Positions 24,769 to 36,740 of a stretch of 64,000 nt of DNA are shown piece by piece (position 1 is the stretch's first letter; every line of letters starts with the position of its first letter). The DNA is from Coniella vitis (lineage: Eukaryota > Ascomycota > Sordariomycetes > Diaporthales > Schizoparmaceae): assembly GCA_011317545.1 (NCBI GenBank), contig WUJK01000003.1, forward strand, positions 3,038,001-3,102,000, written 5' to 3'. The notes under the pieces are model-generated. The model had not been told where the DNA came from and made no database searches. It was given only the letters and a program-made list of their open reading frames with translations. A program made the position numbers and the translations under genes.

Positions 24769-26107
24769 ATGGTCTACTCAGCCTGCACTCTGTGGGTAGC
24801 GGAACTCGCAAACAGGCCTTGTTTGGCCAGTGCCGGTTACATACGAGGAGCTGGCAGGGTGGCAAGTGTGTACATTCATCCTTCTCTTTTCGAGTTGTAT
24901 TCCAAGACTACAGAACCACTTGTCCTGGCGACGGATGCATTAGAGGACAAGCAAATGGCAGCAAGAGGACCCAAATGGTGCAATTCTAGCGTGGGGGTCG
25001 ATTTGTCGACAAGCAGGTCGGCGATCGTCAGATCACCGGGTTCGGAGGCGACGCCAGTGACGAAAATACGTACCACTGCTATCACATTCGTCCCTAGTCT
25101 GCGCAGGCGCTCCCCCACCCTTTCTCGACAGGCCATCTTTTGGGAAGTGGAGCAGACTCGAATTGGTTTGTGTCGCTGTCAGCAGGCTGGCTATTTTACT
25201 GTGCAGAGCAAATGCTGCTACCTCGAATCCCTGCTCGCCGCCGTTGAGCGGGAGGATTCACATCCCAGCGTGCGCTGCAGACCACAGGCCAAACTTCGTT
25301 TAGGGAGTCGACGCGAGGCACGTGGGAAACCTCGTGCAATACTACCCTCTGTCTGGGCCTTCTCTCCTCGCTTGGTTGGATTCCGGCCCCCCTCGCTTCG
25401 GTACCTTCTGTTGTCAAATTCAGCAAGGCAGAGTTGCATGACATGCTGTACTGTGACTCTGCAAGAGAGAGATGGGCCCCGTCCACTCTTCCCGCCTTAC
25501 CGGAGGCGAGCTGCAACCAACCTGCATATGGTGTGTGTTGCAAGCTGCGGCACGGTAAGCCAACAAGACTATAGGCACTCTCTTCCTCTACCTGCCTACT
25601 TACATCTATCAATGCAGCTAGGGGCTTAGCAGAGCCAAGCTTTACGCCAAAGTGAAGTGTTACAGGGAACGAGAAGAGGGGTTCGTTGCCTCCAACTACA
25701 AGACATGCAAGTTCACATTCAGATCTTGATGATGTACTTGGCTGTCGTTTTCCCTCTTCTGGACGGGATAGTCCACCTAGTTTCGGACTGTCCGCGTCTA
25801 TACATTCGTACAAGCAGCTCCATTCAAACGGCATGTTCCAGAGAAACGAAAAAGAACAAAAGGCCCACCTCAAAAAGTGTCTCGGTGATTTTTCGATGTG
25901 CAAATTCTCCTCAAGCCGAGGCTGGCTTGGTCTTGAGGCTGGCTCAAACAGCCGGTGGCGTGCAAGAGATAGATGGGGTTTCTTGGCTTGACAAAGACTC
26001 ACTTCCGTCCTCTTGTTTTCTTGTGCCGAGCATATACGTAGTAATGGGAAAATGCTTGACAGACACACCCAAAAGTAGTGTACATTACATAGTGCACACA
26101 TATACAC
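24769..26107. other. Overlapping long open frames on both strands, unassigned
   Basis: A plus-strand open frame of 286 codons (24769-25629) overlaps a minus-strand one of 303 codons (25196-26107). Neither translation shows a domain, signal peptide or motif that I recognise. Both are rich in Arg, Ser, Cys and Pro, as shadow or chance frames often are. They are unusually long for chance in DNA of balanced composition, so this could be a decayed gene or element. I do not call a gene. Confidence 0.25.
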
Positions 26108-26862
26108 ACAAAGTGAATTAGAGAGAGCTCAGTGCTCCTTGTAAATACACGCTTCCAGATACCAAGGTATATCATATGTGCCTATCTCCCGTAGAACGGC
26201 ACGATTTGTGTGCATAGTAGTGCTGGAGCTTTCCTTTTCAAGGATTCCAGAAGCGCGCGTCCGAGACGACGAACCAACATCCAACTACAATACTACCTAC
26301 CTTCTTTTACTTTCCCCCGCGGGAATTGTTTAAACTTGATCGGGAGAGAGGAGTTTTGAAAACGGGCTCGGGACCGAGCGTGATGAAAACTGGTCCGATT
26401 CTATTTCCGTATCCACTTGTGAAGCAGGATTTCTTTCCCCTTGACTGCGGAACCATTGATAGACTTGAAGATGTTGCTGTTGTTATTGTTGTTGTTGCTG
26501 CTGCTGTTGTTGAGTGGAACTGTAATTGTAATGGCAGATACAACAAGAGAATTGAGGGTCAGGTAATTAATTGTATTGGCGAGGAAAGGGCTGGTGGTCA
26601 TGGTACTCAAAGAGGTGAGCAATGGAAAGGACTTGCAGACGTGGAGAAGGCGAGTACAGAGTCAGGCTATACGGTATGCCCAACAACGTGCTTGCATTGT
26701 TATGCATTTGATGTGAGCTGTGCATGGGCGGCACGGATAAGGATAATGAGGTTGGAACTTACATAGGTATTTTGCTTTGCTGTGAATATTAAACAATGTC
26801 TAATTATTTGATCACTCACTCACTCAATCGGTGGCTATTCCATTGGTCAAATCACTAAATTG

Positions 26863-26907
<45 letters not shown>
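26863..26907. repeat. 45-nt poly(A) tract
   Basis: Uninterrupted run of 45 A, the longest homopolymer in the window, followed by CCCGAGC and the palindrome CTGGATCCAG. Confidence 0.95.
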
Positions 26908-26909
<2 letters not shown>

Positions 26910-27429
26910 CGAGCAAGCTGGATCCAGCTTCACACAAACTTACGTACTGTTTGTTGTTGGCTTCCTACAGCCGGGTCATGCGACCATTTTCTCTCTTTCG
27001 TGAGCCAAGTCGCTCCTCACCTCCTACTCCATAAGAAAATGAGATTCCACGCCCGCTTTGGGGAAAAAGAATTGCTTCATTTTCGTTTTACCTACTTATT
27101 TTAGATTTATATCTTCACTTTCCAAGAATTTGTAAACGTATTTACCTCTAATCGCGCTTTTTCTTTTCTTTTTTTCTCTCCTTTTTCTTTTTCCAAAAAA
27201 AAGAATTCTCTTCTTTTCTTTTTCTCTCGGTTTCAACCACAGGTAGAAAGAACCTTGCTCTCCTTTCCGGCTACCGGGAACGACGAGATATTCTTGTTTT
27301 TCTTTTTCTTTTTTTTTCTTTCTTTTCGGGTGTTGGTGGCTTTCGTCTCCTATACGTTGGTAACTTCTTATGTCTTTTAACACCCTGATTTAGTCCTTTT
27401 TCTCTTTCCCACCCCTCACTGTTCTGGTG

Positions 27430-27455
27430 TGTATTGTATTGTATTGTATTGTATA
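27430..27455. repeat. (TATTG)n pentanucleotide tract
   Basis: Four to five TATTG units, the same unit as the array at 1646-1677. Confidence 0.9.
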
Positions 27456-27716
27456 TTCTATATTATGTGCATATACAAACGTACAAGCTCAGTAATGAAA
27501 GTACTTGATTCCAGACTACTAAATGAATTGGCTCCACGAAAAGATGAGGTTCCCAATATCTTAGCTTTTCTCTCTTTTTCTAATCCTCCCCTGCCCCTCA
27601 CCCCCCCCCCACTCTTGAAAAATAAAAATAAAGGCTAGATCAAGAAATCTAGGTTTTTGTATCACCACATCCATTCTCGTGACCGAGGTTTCTCCTCAAA
27701 CACATGCGCGGGTGGT

Positions 27717-27764
27717 CTGTCTGTCTGTCTGTCCTGTCCGTCCTGTCCGTCCTGTCCGTCCTCT
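27717..27764. repeat. (GTCT)n and CCTGTCCGT compound repeat
   Basis: Four GTCT units followed by four copies of a CCTGTCCGT-like 9-mer. Confidence 0.85.
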
Positions 27765-29081
27765 CAGGGGAAAAAAAAAGGGGGGGGGGAGAAGAAAGAA
27801 AGAAAAATTAAAATAAAGTAAAATTATAAATCAACATCACATTATTTTACCTTGAAAATAAAATCCCGAAAAGAAATCACGCCAAAAAAAAAAAAAAAAA
27901 CACCTCCCCATCCATACCCTCCCATCCATACCCTTCCATACACACCCCTTCCCGGCATATCCATAGCTCCATCTCCATTTTGTGCAAAGAACCACTCTAC
28001 CAAGGTAGTTAGTTCGTATTGGCAGCGTGGAAGAAGAAAAAAAAAAAAAGAGAATTAGACAGAAACATTCATCTTATTCTTCATCCATTCATAAGGCCCC
28101 TCTCCCTCTCTTTCTCTTTCTTTCTAGGCCCTGCATGCAGTTGGGTGGCGCTACAAATGACATGAACCAAGCCAACAAACAATATTGCTTCTCTTGTCCA
28201 ATGGAAGAAATTCCACAATGCACACATCATGCTCTTCTGGCCCAATCCGATTTGTATGCTTTTGTATTTTGATGGCTTCCATGTGTACCCCCCCCCCCCA
28301 AAAAACCAGCCCATGACTGGGCCGCCACAGACGATTTATGTCTCTGATGGCAGCGTCATTGTCTGGATGGCTGATTTTGGACTTGTATCGTATTGTAAAA
28401 GACTCGCATCAAACCAGGACAAGCAAAAAGTCGAACTAGAAGATCTTGGTATCCTTGCAATTGAAGTAAATTCGATAATCTTCTATTCTAGTTTACAGAG
28501 TTTCTCTATAGCCAGGTATTTGCTCCTGCCTGCTATGCCCTAGACTCTTCTTTTAAGTGCTTTCAAAGACAGATTTCCATGTGCCAGTCGGCAATCAAAC
28601 CCTCTAAACTCAAAGAACAAAGTAAATCACACAGAACCACATGATTTGAAAGGAGTAAAAGCAAGCAGATGGAGAAAAGTTTGGTCCAAATGTGGACTGG
28701 TAAAATTGCGCTCCCAAATATAGCCATACATCAGTACAAAACCGTTAGCCTTCATGATTCCGGTCCCGTCCGTTGCCTATATTATAATACCCTAATACAA
28801 TTCCCTCTCTTTCAAAATGTGAATATAGGGCCGAAACGGACGAAACAAAAATGTCCAAGTTGAAGACAGTCGTTTATAAACATGGTTCCCAAAAGAACAG
28901 TCTTGGATAATCCAAAGCTCATTTGGGAAGGTGAAAAAAGTGTCGGCTCAGGTGTCCTCGCGCAACCCTGGTATCTTGTACAAAAACAAAAAAAAAAACT
29001 CCGAATACAAATCGCACCGTAAATCCTCGAATCCTCAACCATATTTCTTGTTCTCTTTTTTTTTTTTTTGGTTCCATTTTC

Positions 29082-30175
29082 TTAGTTGCTGCTTGTCGAC
29101 CCTTGTCTCTTTGTCTTGCACTTCTGGTGTAGGAGGTGGCCATTGCGTGCGGTCGTCCTGGTGAATTCGGCTCCGCAGTCAGGGCAACTGGCCTTGGCAG
29201 CCTGACCAGACTTTTCTCTTTGGTGGCGCAAGAGGTTGCTGAAAGTCGAGAATTGGCGGCCATTGCAGCCGTGCTCCCAGCATTGAGGCTTGGGTCTGCT
29301 CTGGACAACGCGAACTGCCGAAGGCCCATCGGCGTGGTGGTGGTGGGGAGCTGGGCCAGCCTGCATCATAGAAGGCATAGAGTACATCATGGGGGTTTCG
29401 TGCGAGATAGGGCTGCAAGTAAATGTTAGCCGACTGTGAATCGTCTAGGAGAGCGGGGCGGGGTTGGCTCAAGAAACTTACCCATAGTGAGATGAGACGC
29501 TAGAAGTGGAAGAAGGAGTGTATGGGTACTCTGGCAGGTAGGCAGCCTGCTGATAAGGGCTAGGAAAGACAGTCGAAGTAGACGATGGCAGAGGAGGGGA
29601 GTGGAGCGGCAGAGAGTTGGACGAAGGCAGCGGTGGCGAGTAAGGCGGCAGGACAAGCTGCGGAGCCAGATTCGTAGGCTCGGTGAGCAGAGACAGGTCG
29701 GAAGGCGCGGTGCTGTAGATGGGCATGCTGTTCAGGCTGCTGGTGCCGGTTGCATAGTCGCCGTTGGCGGAGTGCGGGGGAGAAGCCATCTCGTAGTGGC
29801 CGCCGTGGGAAGAGTGGCTCTCGGCCCGGCGAAGACGTGCAGAAAGCTTTGAGTCGCGGCGGGCCTGGTCTCGCTGCCTCCTGAGCTCACGCTGCTCGGC
29901 CGACATTCTTGGCGGGCTGTTGGTCATGGAGCGGGGCTGAGGAGGAGGGCTGAGGCTGGAGTCGGAGGCATATGGGCCAAGGTCCTGAGAGGCAAAGGCG
30001 CTGTGAGAGGGCTCGAGGACGACATCTGGTGCAATTGTCAGTACGGCGGGCCAACGGTTGTTTCTGAGCGGCCAGGCCGGGGAAGCGTCCACATACCAGG
30101 CCAGGCAAAGGAAGTTCGGCCTCCCATATTGAAGTGGTTGAAACCAGGGTCGTAGTGGAGGGCGGCAGTACTCAT
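29082..30175 (-). CDS. CON7: CON7-like C2H2 zinc-finger transcription factor
   Basis: Nuclear DNA-binding regulator. In Magnaporthe CON7 controls conidium shape, appressorium formation and cell-wall genes. Three exons (30175-30097, 30025-29482, 29412-29082) with introns of 71 and 69 bp encode 317 residues. The N-terminus MSTAALHYDPGFNHFNMGGR and the basic stretch EQRELRRQRDQARRDSK (about 69-85) are what I recall of this family. A long Ser/Pro/Tyr-rich middle follows. The zinc-finger region spans 250-306: C252, C257 and H271, then C284, C287, H300, H303 and C306. The block GRQFSTFSNLLRHQREKSGQ is strongly conserved. The first finger lacks the usual second His at normal spacing, so pairing is non-canonical. 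The gene stands alone, with about 9 kb free downstream and 22.8 kb upstream, a layout seen for heavily regulated developmental genes. The symbol rests on remembered similarity. Confidence 0.88.
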
Positions 30176-30901
30176 GGTTGCGGATTCTAGGGTATCCAAA
30201 ATGAGAAAAAAAACCAGATGGTCGATTGCGACTGGACCTTGGTGGTTTCGGTAAAGATGAGATTATCCAGTAGCCAAGATAGTGAGAATACTTGGAAACG
30301 GCCCAAGAAGCAGTCGATAGACAAAGATGTAATGGGTATGTTTATGTGTGTATGTGCGTGGATGTTGGGCGCTAAGAGGCCGGAAGTTGGAGGGCTGATG
30401 ATGATGGAGGGACCAGAAGTTGAGGTTGAGGACGTGGGAAGAGGAGCGGTGGTGATATATAGTACTGGAAGCTGAGAGAGTGTCTGCAGCAGAGCCAGGG
30501 AAGGCGTGAGATGATGGGACGGGGGAAAATGCAAGTACATTCATTGCACGGTACTTGGGTACCTGACTGAGAGTCTACATAGGTACAAGAGGCCAGTACA
30601 TGAAAGTACTATGTAGCATCCGGTACCCACCCTCCCCATGCTTCCAAGCAGGGGTAAGCAGAGTGGGCCTAGTCCTTACATAGTACCCTGCCTCTCCAGT
30701 CGCTGAAGACCCACTGTCCTCCAGTGAACTGGTCTCCGCTGTCTTGCTATCTCTGGGGATTTGTCTGGCCCTCGCCTGCTCTGACTGGTCCCACACACCG
30801 GATTCTAATTCGAACGGTCTGGTCCAGGGGAGGGGGAAGGCAGCAGAACAGGGAAGGGAGGACGGGGAGACTCTGGCTGTGTGTACATAGTATAGCCTGG
30901 T

Positions 30902-30962
30902 AGAGGCAGAGACGCAGAGGCAGAGACGCAGAGACGCAGAGGCAGAGACGCAGAAGCAGAAG
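30902..30962. repeat. GAGGCAGAGACGCA minisatellite
   Basis: Direct repeats built from GCAGAGAC and GCAGAGGC, about 6-7 units, roughly 730 bp upstream of the CON7-like start codon. Confidence 0.85.
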
Positions 30963-33019
30963 ACAATCATCAGGAAGTTTTGTCCATAGAAAGATGGCAA
31001 AACGCACCGCTCGAGTTGTGGGGGTCTGTTGCCTCTCACTTTCTTCCTGCTCGCTCTCATGGGGCTTACGTTGATTACCACTGCCTTACAATCTCTGCTC
31101 TTCCCTCTCCCTCTTCCCATTCACCCTCCATGCGCGACTTATTCATCGCGTACCACATGAATGTGTGGCTAGAGCCCGAGTACAGGCAATCTGGATCTCG
31201 CATACGACGTGTCGAGCTGAGGGGCGTGGGATTTTGGTGTGCCGTCGCAAAAGAGTGCTGTGACATCCCCACGACGATAAGAATAGCAGCAGCTTCGTGG
31301 GGAGCGGGCACAGTCCATCCACCACGTTGGGTGCTCAGCCAGTTTAGGTCTCTGGATAAGTAAGGACCCCGTCAGTCAGTTGGAGCCCGGGTGGGTGCTG
31401 CATCGCCGCAGCACCACTGGAGCAAGCCAAGTCCAGTCCGCGCCGCAGGGGCAGCCGGCCAGCGCGCAATGGGCGAGTGCCTGGTCATGGGAGAGGAGAC
31501 AAGAGGTAAGATGTACCTGCTGCTGGCCCTGCACAGTGTCGCAGAAAGAGCACATGGCAGTCAACCAGGATACTCAGTGTTCCAAGTAGTATACATACCT
31601 GTACATACCTAGGTAGTACGTGAGGTAGTTTGGCCTGCGGGGGACGGTGATGACGGTACCTGCCGAGCATTGGTTTGTTCTGTACCCCTGCGGTATCCGC
31701 GGTACGTACTCGGCTCGCTGTAGCTCAATCTGCCTGGACGAACAGCAAGGACAGCGGGCAACGGCAAGGCACTTTGCCGGGACCAGCCCCCTGGGAGAGC
31801 CCCGAGGCAGGGGAAAAGATGACCTACTGCTATGTACGTCCTATGGACAAGCAAGAGGCGAGCCAGGGGTCCAGCTGCCAGACCCAAGGTCAGCGTCTGG
31901 TTGACAGGCCGGCCAAGAGGCCGACTTTGCCATATCGCAGGCAGCCGCACAGGCAGGTAAGCGCAAGCAAGGCAGACAGGCCGTCGAGGCGCGCGTGTCT
32001 TGCCGTGTCTGCTCTGCTCTATGTACTGCGGCACTGTGTCCTTTTTCTCCGTCTTCGTATCTGGTAGCAGTAAACACACACATAGGAAGCGCGTGGCAGT
32101 ATTGGCAGTGTTGGCGGTGCTGTTTGTGGTGGACCTGCGTGTCCACTCGTCAGTGGGCAGCGACAAAAGGACAACAGGTACTATGTATGGAATACATAGA
32201 GAGACGACTGTCTGCTATGTTTGGTCCCAAAACGGAGTCTGCCAGCGACATGAACGTACATATGGTTCCATTGCCATAGGCACGACGCAACCTGTTACCA
32301 CAAGAGCATGTACGTACCTGCAGTACTTGGTTGCTCTGCTGTTGGCCCAAGGGTTGCTGAAGGTTGGTGGAGACTGCTGGCTTTGCTTCTTTTGCGCTGG
32401 AGATTTGGGGATGCAGAGCGAGATGCTGTGTAGCGTGCGCCCGCAGCTAGTGCCAACAACCATGTACGTACATAGAATGGTACATACTATGTTACCAGCA
32501 TATGCAACGCCAGGTCAGGCATGGCGCTGCTGTCTGGCTGGTTCAAGCGCTGTGCAACCAGGACACATGGCGGCCGAAGCGCGGCTGGGTGGCAGACTCT
32601 CAAGCCCTAGCCCAAGCCCAAGCCAGGCCTGCCCCATCCGAGTACATGTGGAGCCTGGTTCATTGCCGGGGGTGCAGGGACACGCTGCAGCAGACCTTTC
32701 TCATCTAGCCCGCCTTTTCTGGGTGGCCTTGGCCGGGTTTGCACCACGGGCTGGCGGACAGTGTGCGCACACGCTGGCTGCTCGTGCTTGAAAGCGGTGA
32801 CACGGGTGGCTTCCAGCACCCAGACGCGACAAAACCAAACGCTGGCGGCAATAGTCGTCCGCCACGGCAGTGGCTGGCTACTCGGTAGCCCACGCGATCC
32901 GAGTCGGTCTGAGGCGAGCTTGTCCGAGCAGATGAAGGTAGTATGTACATACTGACGCCGTCGCTCTTCGTCTGTTTCTCTCCGTCTCTCGGCCGGTAAA
33001 GGAAGGCCACGGCTCCTGG

Positions 33020-33044
33020 CGGGAGGGGGGGAGGGGGGGAGGGG
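33020..33044 (+). other. G-quadruplex-type motif
   Basis: Four G-runs of 3, 7, 7 and 4 separated by single A residues satisfy the G3+N1-7 consensus with minimal loops. Folding is predicted from the pattern only. Confidence 0.6.
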
Positions 33045-36000
33045 CGTGAACGTGATTCTGGCGCGATCCGGACGGGGTCAGAGCTGGACAGGACAGGGCA
33101 GCGAGCGACAGCCACGACAAGACCTGTCCTTTGGTGCGAGAGCTCCGTTCAGACTTCGGGAGGAACTGGAAGCCTGGTGTGGGCGCTCGTGATCAGAAGA
33201 CAATTCCAGGGTCCACTGGTCCGAGTCAAAAATAGGTCAAGCAAAAGGGCAAAAGCGGCAAGGCTGGGGGGGGGGAAAGGTGGGAAAATTCAGGCATCGA
33301 AATTTGCTGGCAGCTGTTTGGCCAATATTGCGACCGTTACACAACCTGCGGGGCTTGCATGCCCTAGAGATTGGGGCACCACCGGCTCTACTTTTGGGTC
33401 TTTGCACAGTTGCTGTACTCTTTCTTTCACAGTATAGCAATAATGGCGCTATAGTAAGTACTCTGTATGAGCTAGTAGGCCCTGTCGGTCCACCACGGCC
33501 TGGGTACTCCCGCAGTACCCCAGTCTGCCAGTGGCTAGTGCGAAGAGCCAAGTACAGCCCTGGTACTTGCGTAGGCGAGTCTGGCGAGTTCCTGCTCTGC
33601 GTGTCTTTTCCACACAGCAGTCGGGGGCGGACCCTTGCTCCCCACGTTACTGAGTTGTACTATGCAGCACCTAGGCATATATCATAACGGCTGGGAGGGA
33701 AATGTTATCGCTAACCATCTTGTGTCAGGTAGATGCGCAAACTATCGCCAGCCGATTGTAACATTGGACTGTGCCTGCCATCTGAGGCTCGGGTATCGCT
33801 CTGGCTGGGTCTTGCCGCATGTAGCTGCAGCAAATGAGCACTGGCAGCTTTAGCTTTCGGCAAGTCGTTCATCCGCCTGGTTCCTGATTGTTTCCCATGC
33901 AGAGTGCAGAAGCTGGTCAAGGGCCACCCCCCTTCGTTGCGATCGGCAAAGAACCAGATCTCAAGATTCGTCGCCATATCACACAACGACTCCGCTACCC
34001 TGCTCGGCACGGTCATCGCGGGTATCAGCGCGCAACGCCTCTACCGAGAGCACCGCGTACAGATGCCAGGGGCCAAAGCGAGATGAACACACGTCCGAAA
34101 ATACTCCAGAGGGTGCGGTCAGTATGCATACGAGAGCACCGACTATGTATGCGAACGATCACCCGATTGGCCCTGTTCGTCAGGCCCAGCACCTAAAGTT
34201 ATGCCACTATATACACTAAGGACTGGACGGAGCGCAATAGAGGCCTTGTATGGCAAGCCACGGCAGGCAGGCTCTGGTTGAGGTGCACGTGGAGCTAGGG
34301 GGCTGCAGACCTGGATTTTTGACTGCATTGCACTGCACTGGACGTCAGCACCAGCCTAGCATTTGCAGGATAATCTCGCGAAACGACGCAGGGCCATGTT
34401 TCGAAGAGCAAGCCATGCTGCAGATACGGTGTTTGACAATTTCCATCATTAGCACAGGTGTACATAGTAGCCGAACAACAGCATGGGCACGCTTCCCTTG
34501 GAGGCACTGGATGCAGATGCAGCTTCGGTCCCGAGCTGCTCCCCATCGTATTTGCATACAGAGTGACATGATAAGATTCCTCAGATAGATGCTGGCCGCA
34601 CAAGTGAAGTATAACGGATTCCACGCGCCACGTGCTGTGTCAGACGGGTACTTGCGGGCTCAGCACGGCAGACGTCCCCAATCCAGAGCAAAGTCCTCGG
34701 CGGCCGTTGTTGCGGACGGGCGCACCGGCACTTGGAACGCTAGGAAACGGCAGTGTTATGAATAAGGGCAAATCCAGGCACATACATGGTTAACATGTCC
34801 ACAAAAGTCCACGGGTAGTGTCTGGTGTGTGGACGCTGTTTTCAGCCAAAACAGAGCCCAAGTGCTTACTTGGTACCTGGGGGCAAGCTGTGGCCTGCAG
34901 TCATGGCTCTGCTCGCTGGAAATTGGCAGGAGGCGGATGCGCGGTAGGTACATGTGTACATACATACCTGACCGCGCAACTTCCTCACAGAGAGAGTCAC
35001 CCATGCCCTGACGTCAACTCACACCCAGCTCTTTCCTGCAAGCAAGAACCACCTTCGAGCCTTTCCCAAGGTTCCCCTCTGGGGGGAAAGGGCCCCCAAC
35101 CATTGCCACCGCCGCTGTGGACTTACGGTCAGCCGCCCGCCTCTCAATTGCCCTTCATGGAGCATCACCACCATCGTCGCCGCCATTGTCAGCCTGAGTA
35201 AACACACCTAGCAGGCCCAAGTCTCCGGTGACGGGCTCTGCGCATTGTCAAATACTGCTTCTTTTTTTGGCCATGGTCTTGACCGGTTGTTCCAACTGTC
35301 AGAGTCAGGGGGTTCGTGTGGGTCACCTCCAGCTTCCACCGGGTCCGACCAAGTCACGGCACCGGTCAAGTCGTCCGGAGCGCTGTACCTTGTCCATTAC
35401 GCTGGACTAGGCAATCTGCTACTTGATTTGTCCGTTGCGAGCTTCGACAGGCTGGTGAGCATCAATATCCAGTCGTAACAAGTATCGGCCCTGCTTCCAA
35501 CCACACGGGTCTGGGTCAATTCGTATGGCTGTTGGCCCTCTTGACTGCGGTGAATGATACAGCTGAGGAGGCATCTGCCCCCGTCTTCGTTCTTTACCAT
35601 GTGTACTATACTGTAGCAGTCCACAGCCCAGTCAGGAGACAGTCAACCCCCCATTATACCTGGCCTCTGCCCTGGCTCTTGGCCTGCAGCTGAGATGAGG
35701 AGGAAAAGGTGGGCCCTCATTCCCAATCCAAACATGATTCGATGACCAGATGACGCTTCTACTTGTACTATGGTAGCTTGTGTCTGTGCTGCGATTCCCT
35801 GCTGATGACTTGATAGTCCAGACGATTCACAAGCCGTTTTGGGCGGGAAATGGAAGGGATCTTTTGCACTGTCTGACTGTCCACTCGTACCCTCCCTCCC
35901 CGCCGGAGTGCTCCATATCACCCGTGGGAGCGATAAGGTCCGTTCCCGCCGCTTCTCTGATTTCGAGCCGATCCACTGCCGAACCAGATGTACATAGCAC

Positions 36001-36167
36001 TGGCGCCATCGTCTTTCGCGACATTCGGCCGTCCAACCAAGCGTCCCCGAGTTCAATCGTGGTAGATACGCAGCATTTCGGAAACCGTGTTGGTTGAAGC
36101 ATGGAAAACATTGATAAGGCGAATGATGTACCGAGCACCGGGCCGTTTCAAGGTGAAGCTCTCAACT

Positions 36168-36185
36168 CTACTATGTACATAGTAG
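36168..36185. repeat. Perfect 18-bp palindrome of the TACTATGTA family
   Basis: CTACTATGTACATAGTAG reads identically on both strands. It is the most complete copy of the dispersed motif. Confidence 0.9.
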
Positions 36186-36720
36186 TACAACAATGTACGA
36201 ATGGCGGCTTGCGACTTTCTGTGGATGGCCCCCGTCAAACGGTTCCTAGTGCACCGCACGGCGGGCCGAACAACGGTATTGCCAGTGCGCTAGTGCATAC
36301 GGGACGGATACTCCATCTTGTCAGAGCAAGTTCGTTTGACCATTCAGAGTAATCAAGGTTGGCGTTCCTGGTAGGTGGCACAAGTGAGGAGTTAACAAGA
36401 CAAAGTTGCGGCGGCCAGTTGCGGCACGCGAGAACCGGACGATAGCCAAAGGCGTGCTCCAAACTCCGTACTATGTACAGGCATTGTAGTAGTGAATGAG
36501 CACCCACACGGCTTGCCTCTCCGGCTTGCCGGGGGACCACGAGGCTTTGTCCTCCACTTTCAACGACATGTTGCTTGGTGGATACGGAACACTGTGCCAG
36601 CAAAAGTGCGCTACTATGTACTGTGTACTATGCACAGTCGCTGTTGGCTGATTAGGCGTGCTCATTGCAAGCGGCGTGTTTCATTGGCTAGCACACGCCA
36701 ACCCTTTTGTGCCCTTTTAC

Positions 36721-36740
36721 TACTATGTATGTACATAGTA
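36721..36740. repeat. Inverted pair TACTATGTA / TACATAGTA
   Basis: Two 9-mers in inverted orientation separated by two bases, forming a near-perfect palindrome. Confidence 0.85.

Larger units (their letters stand above)
26108..29081. other. Gene-free stretch downstream of the CON7-like gene
   Basis: No coding region can be supported. The stretch is A/T-richer than its surroundings and full of homopolymer runs and simple repeats. It includes the 3' untranslated region of the CON7-like gene, of unknown length, next to 29082. Confidence 0.5.

Noticed and set aside
27717..27764. Short regular direct repeats, considered as a CRISPR array
   Set aside because: The units are 4-9 bp with no spacers, and the genome is eukaryotic. 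This is a simple sequence repeat.
32000..32791. 263-codon plus-strand open frame
   Set aside because: The translation has no domain and is rich in Cys, His and Arg with no steady pattern. It contains TACTATGTA copies, which elsewhere avoid coding DNA.
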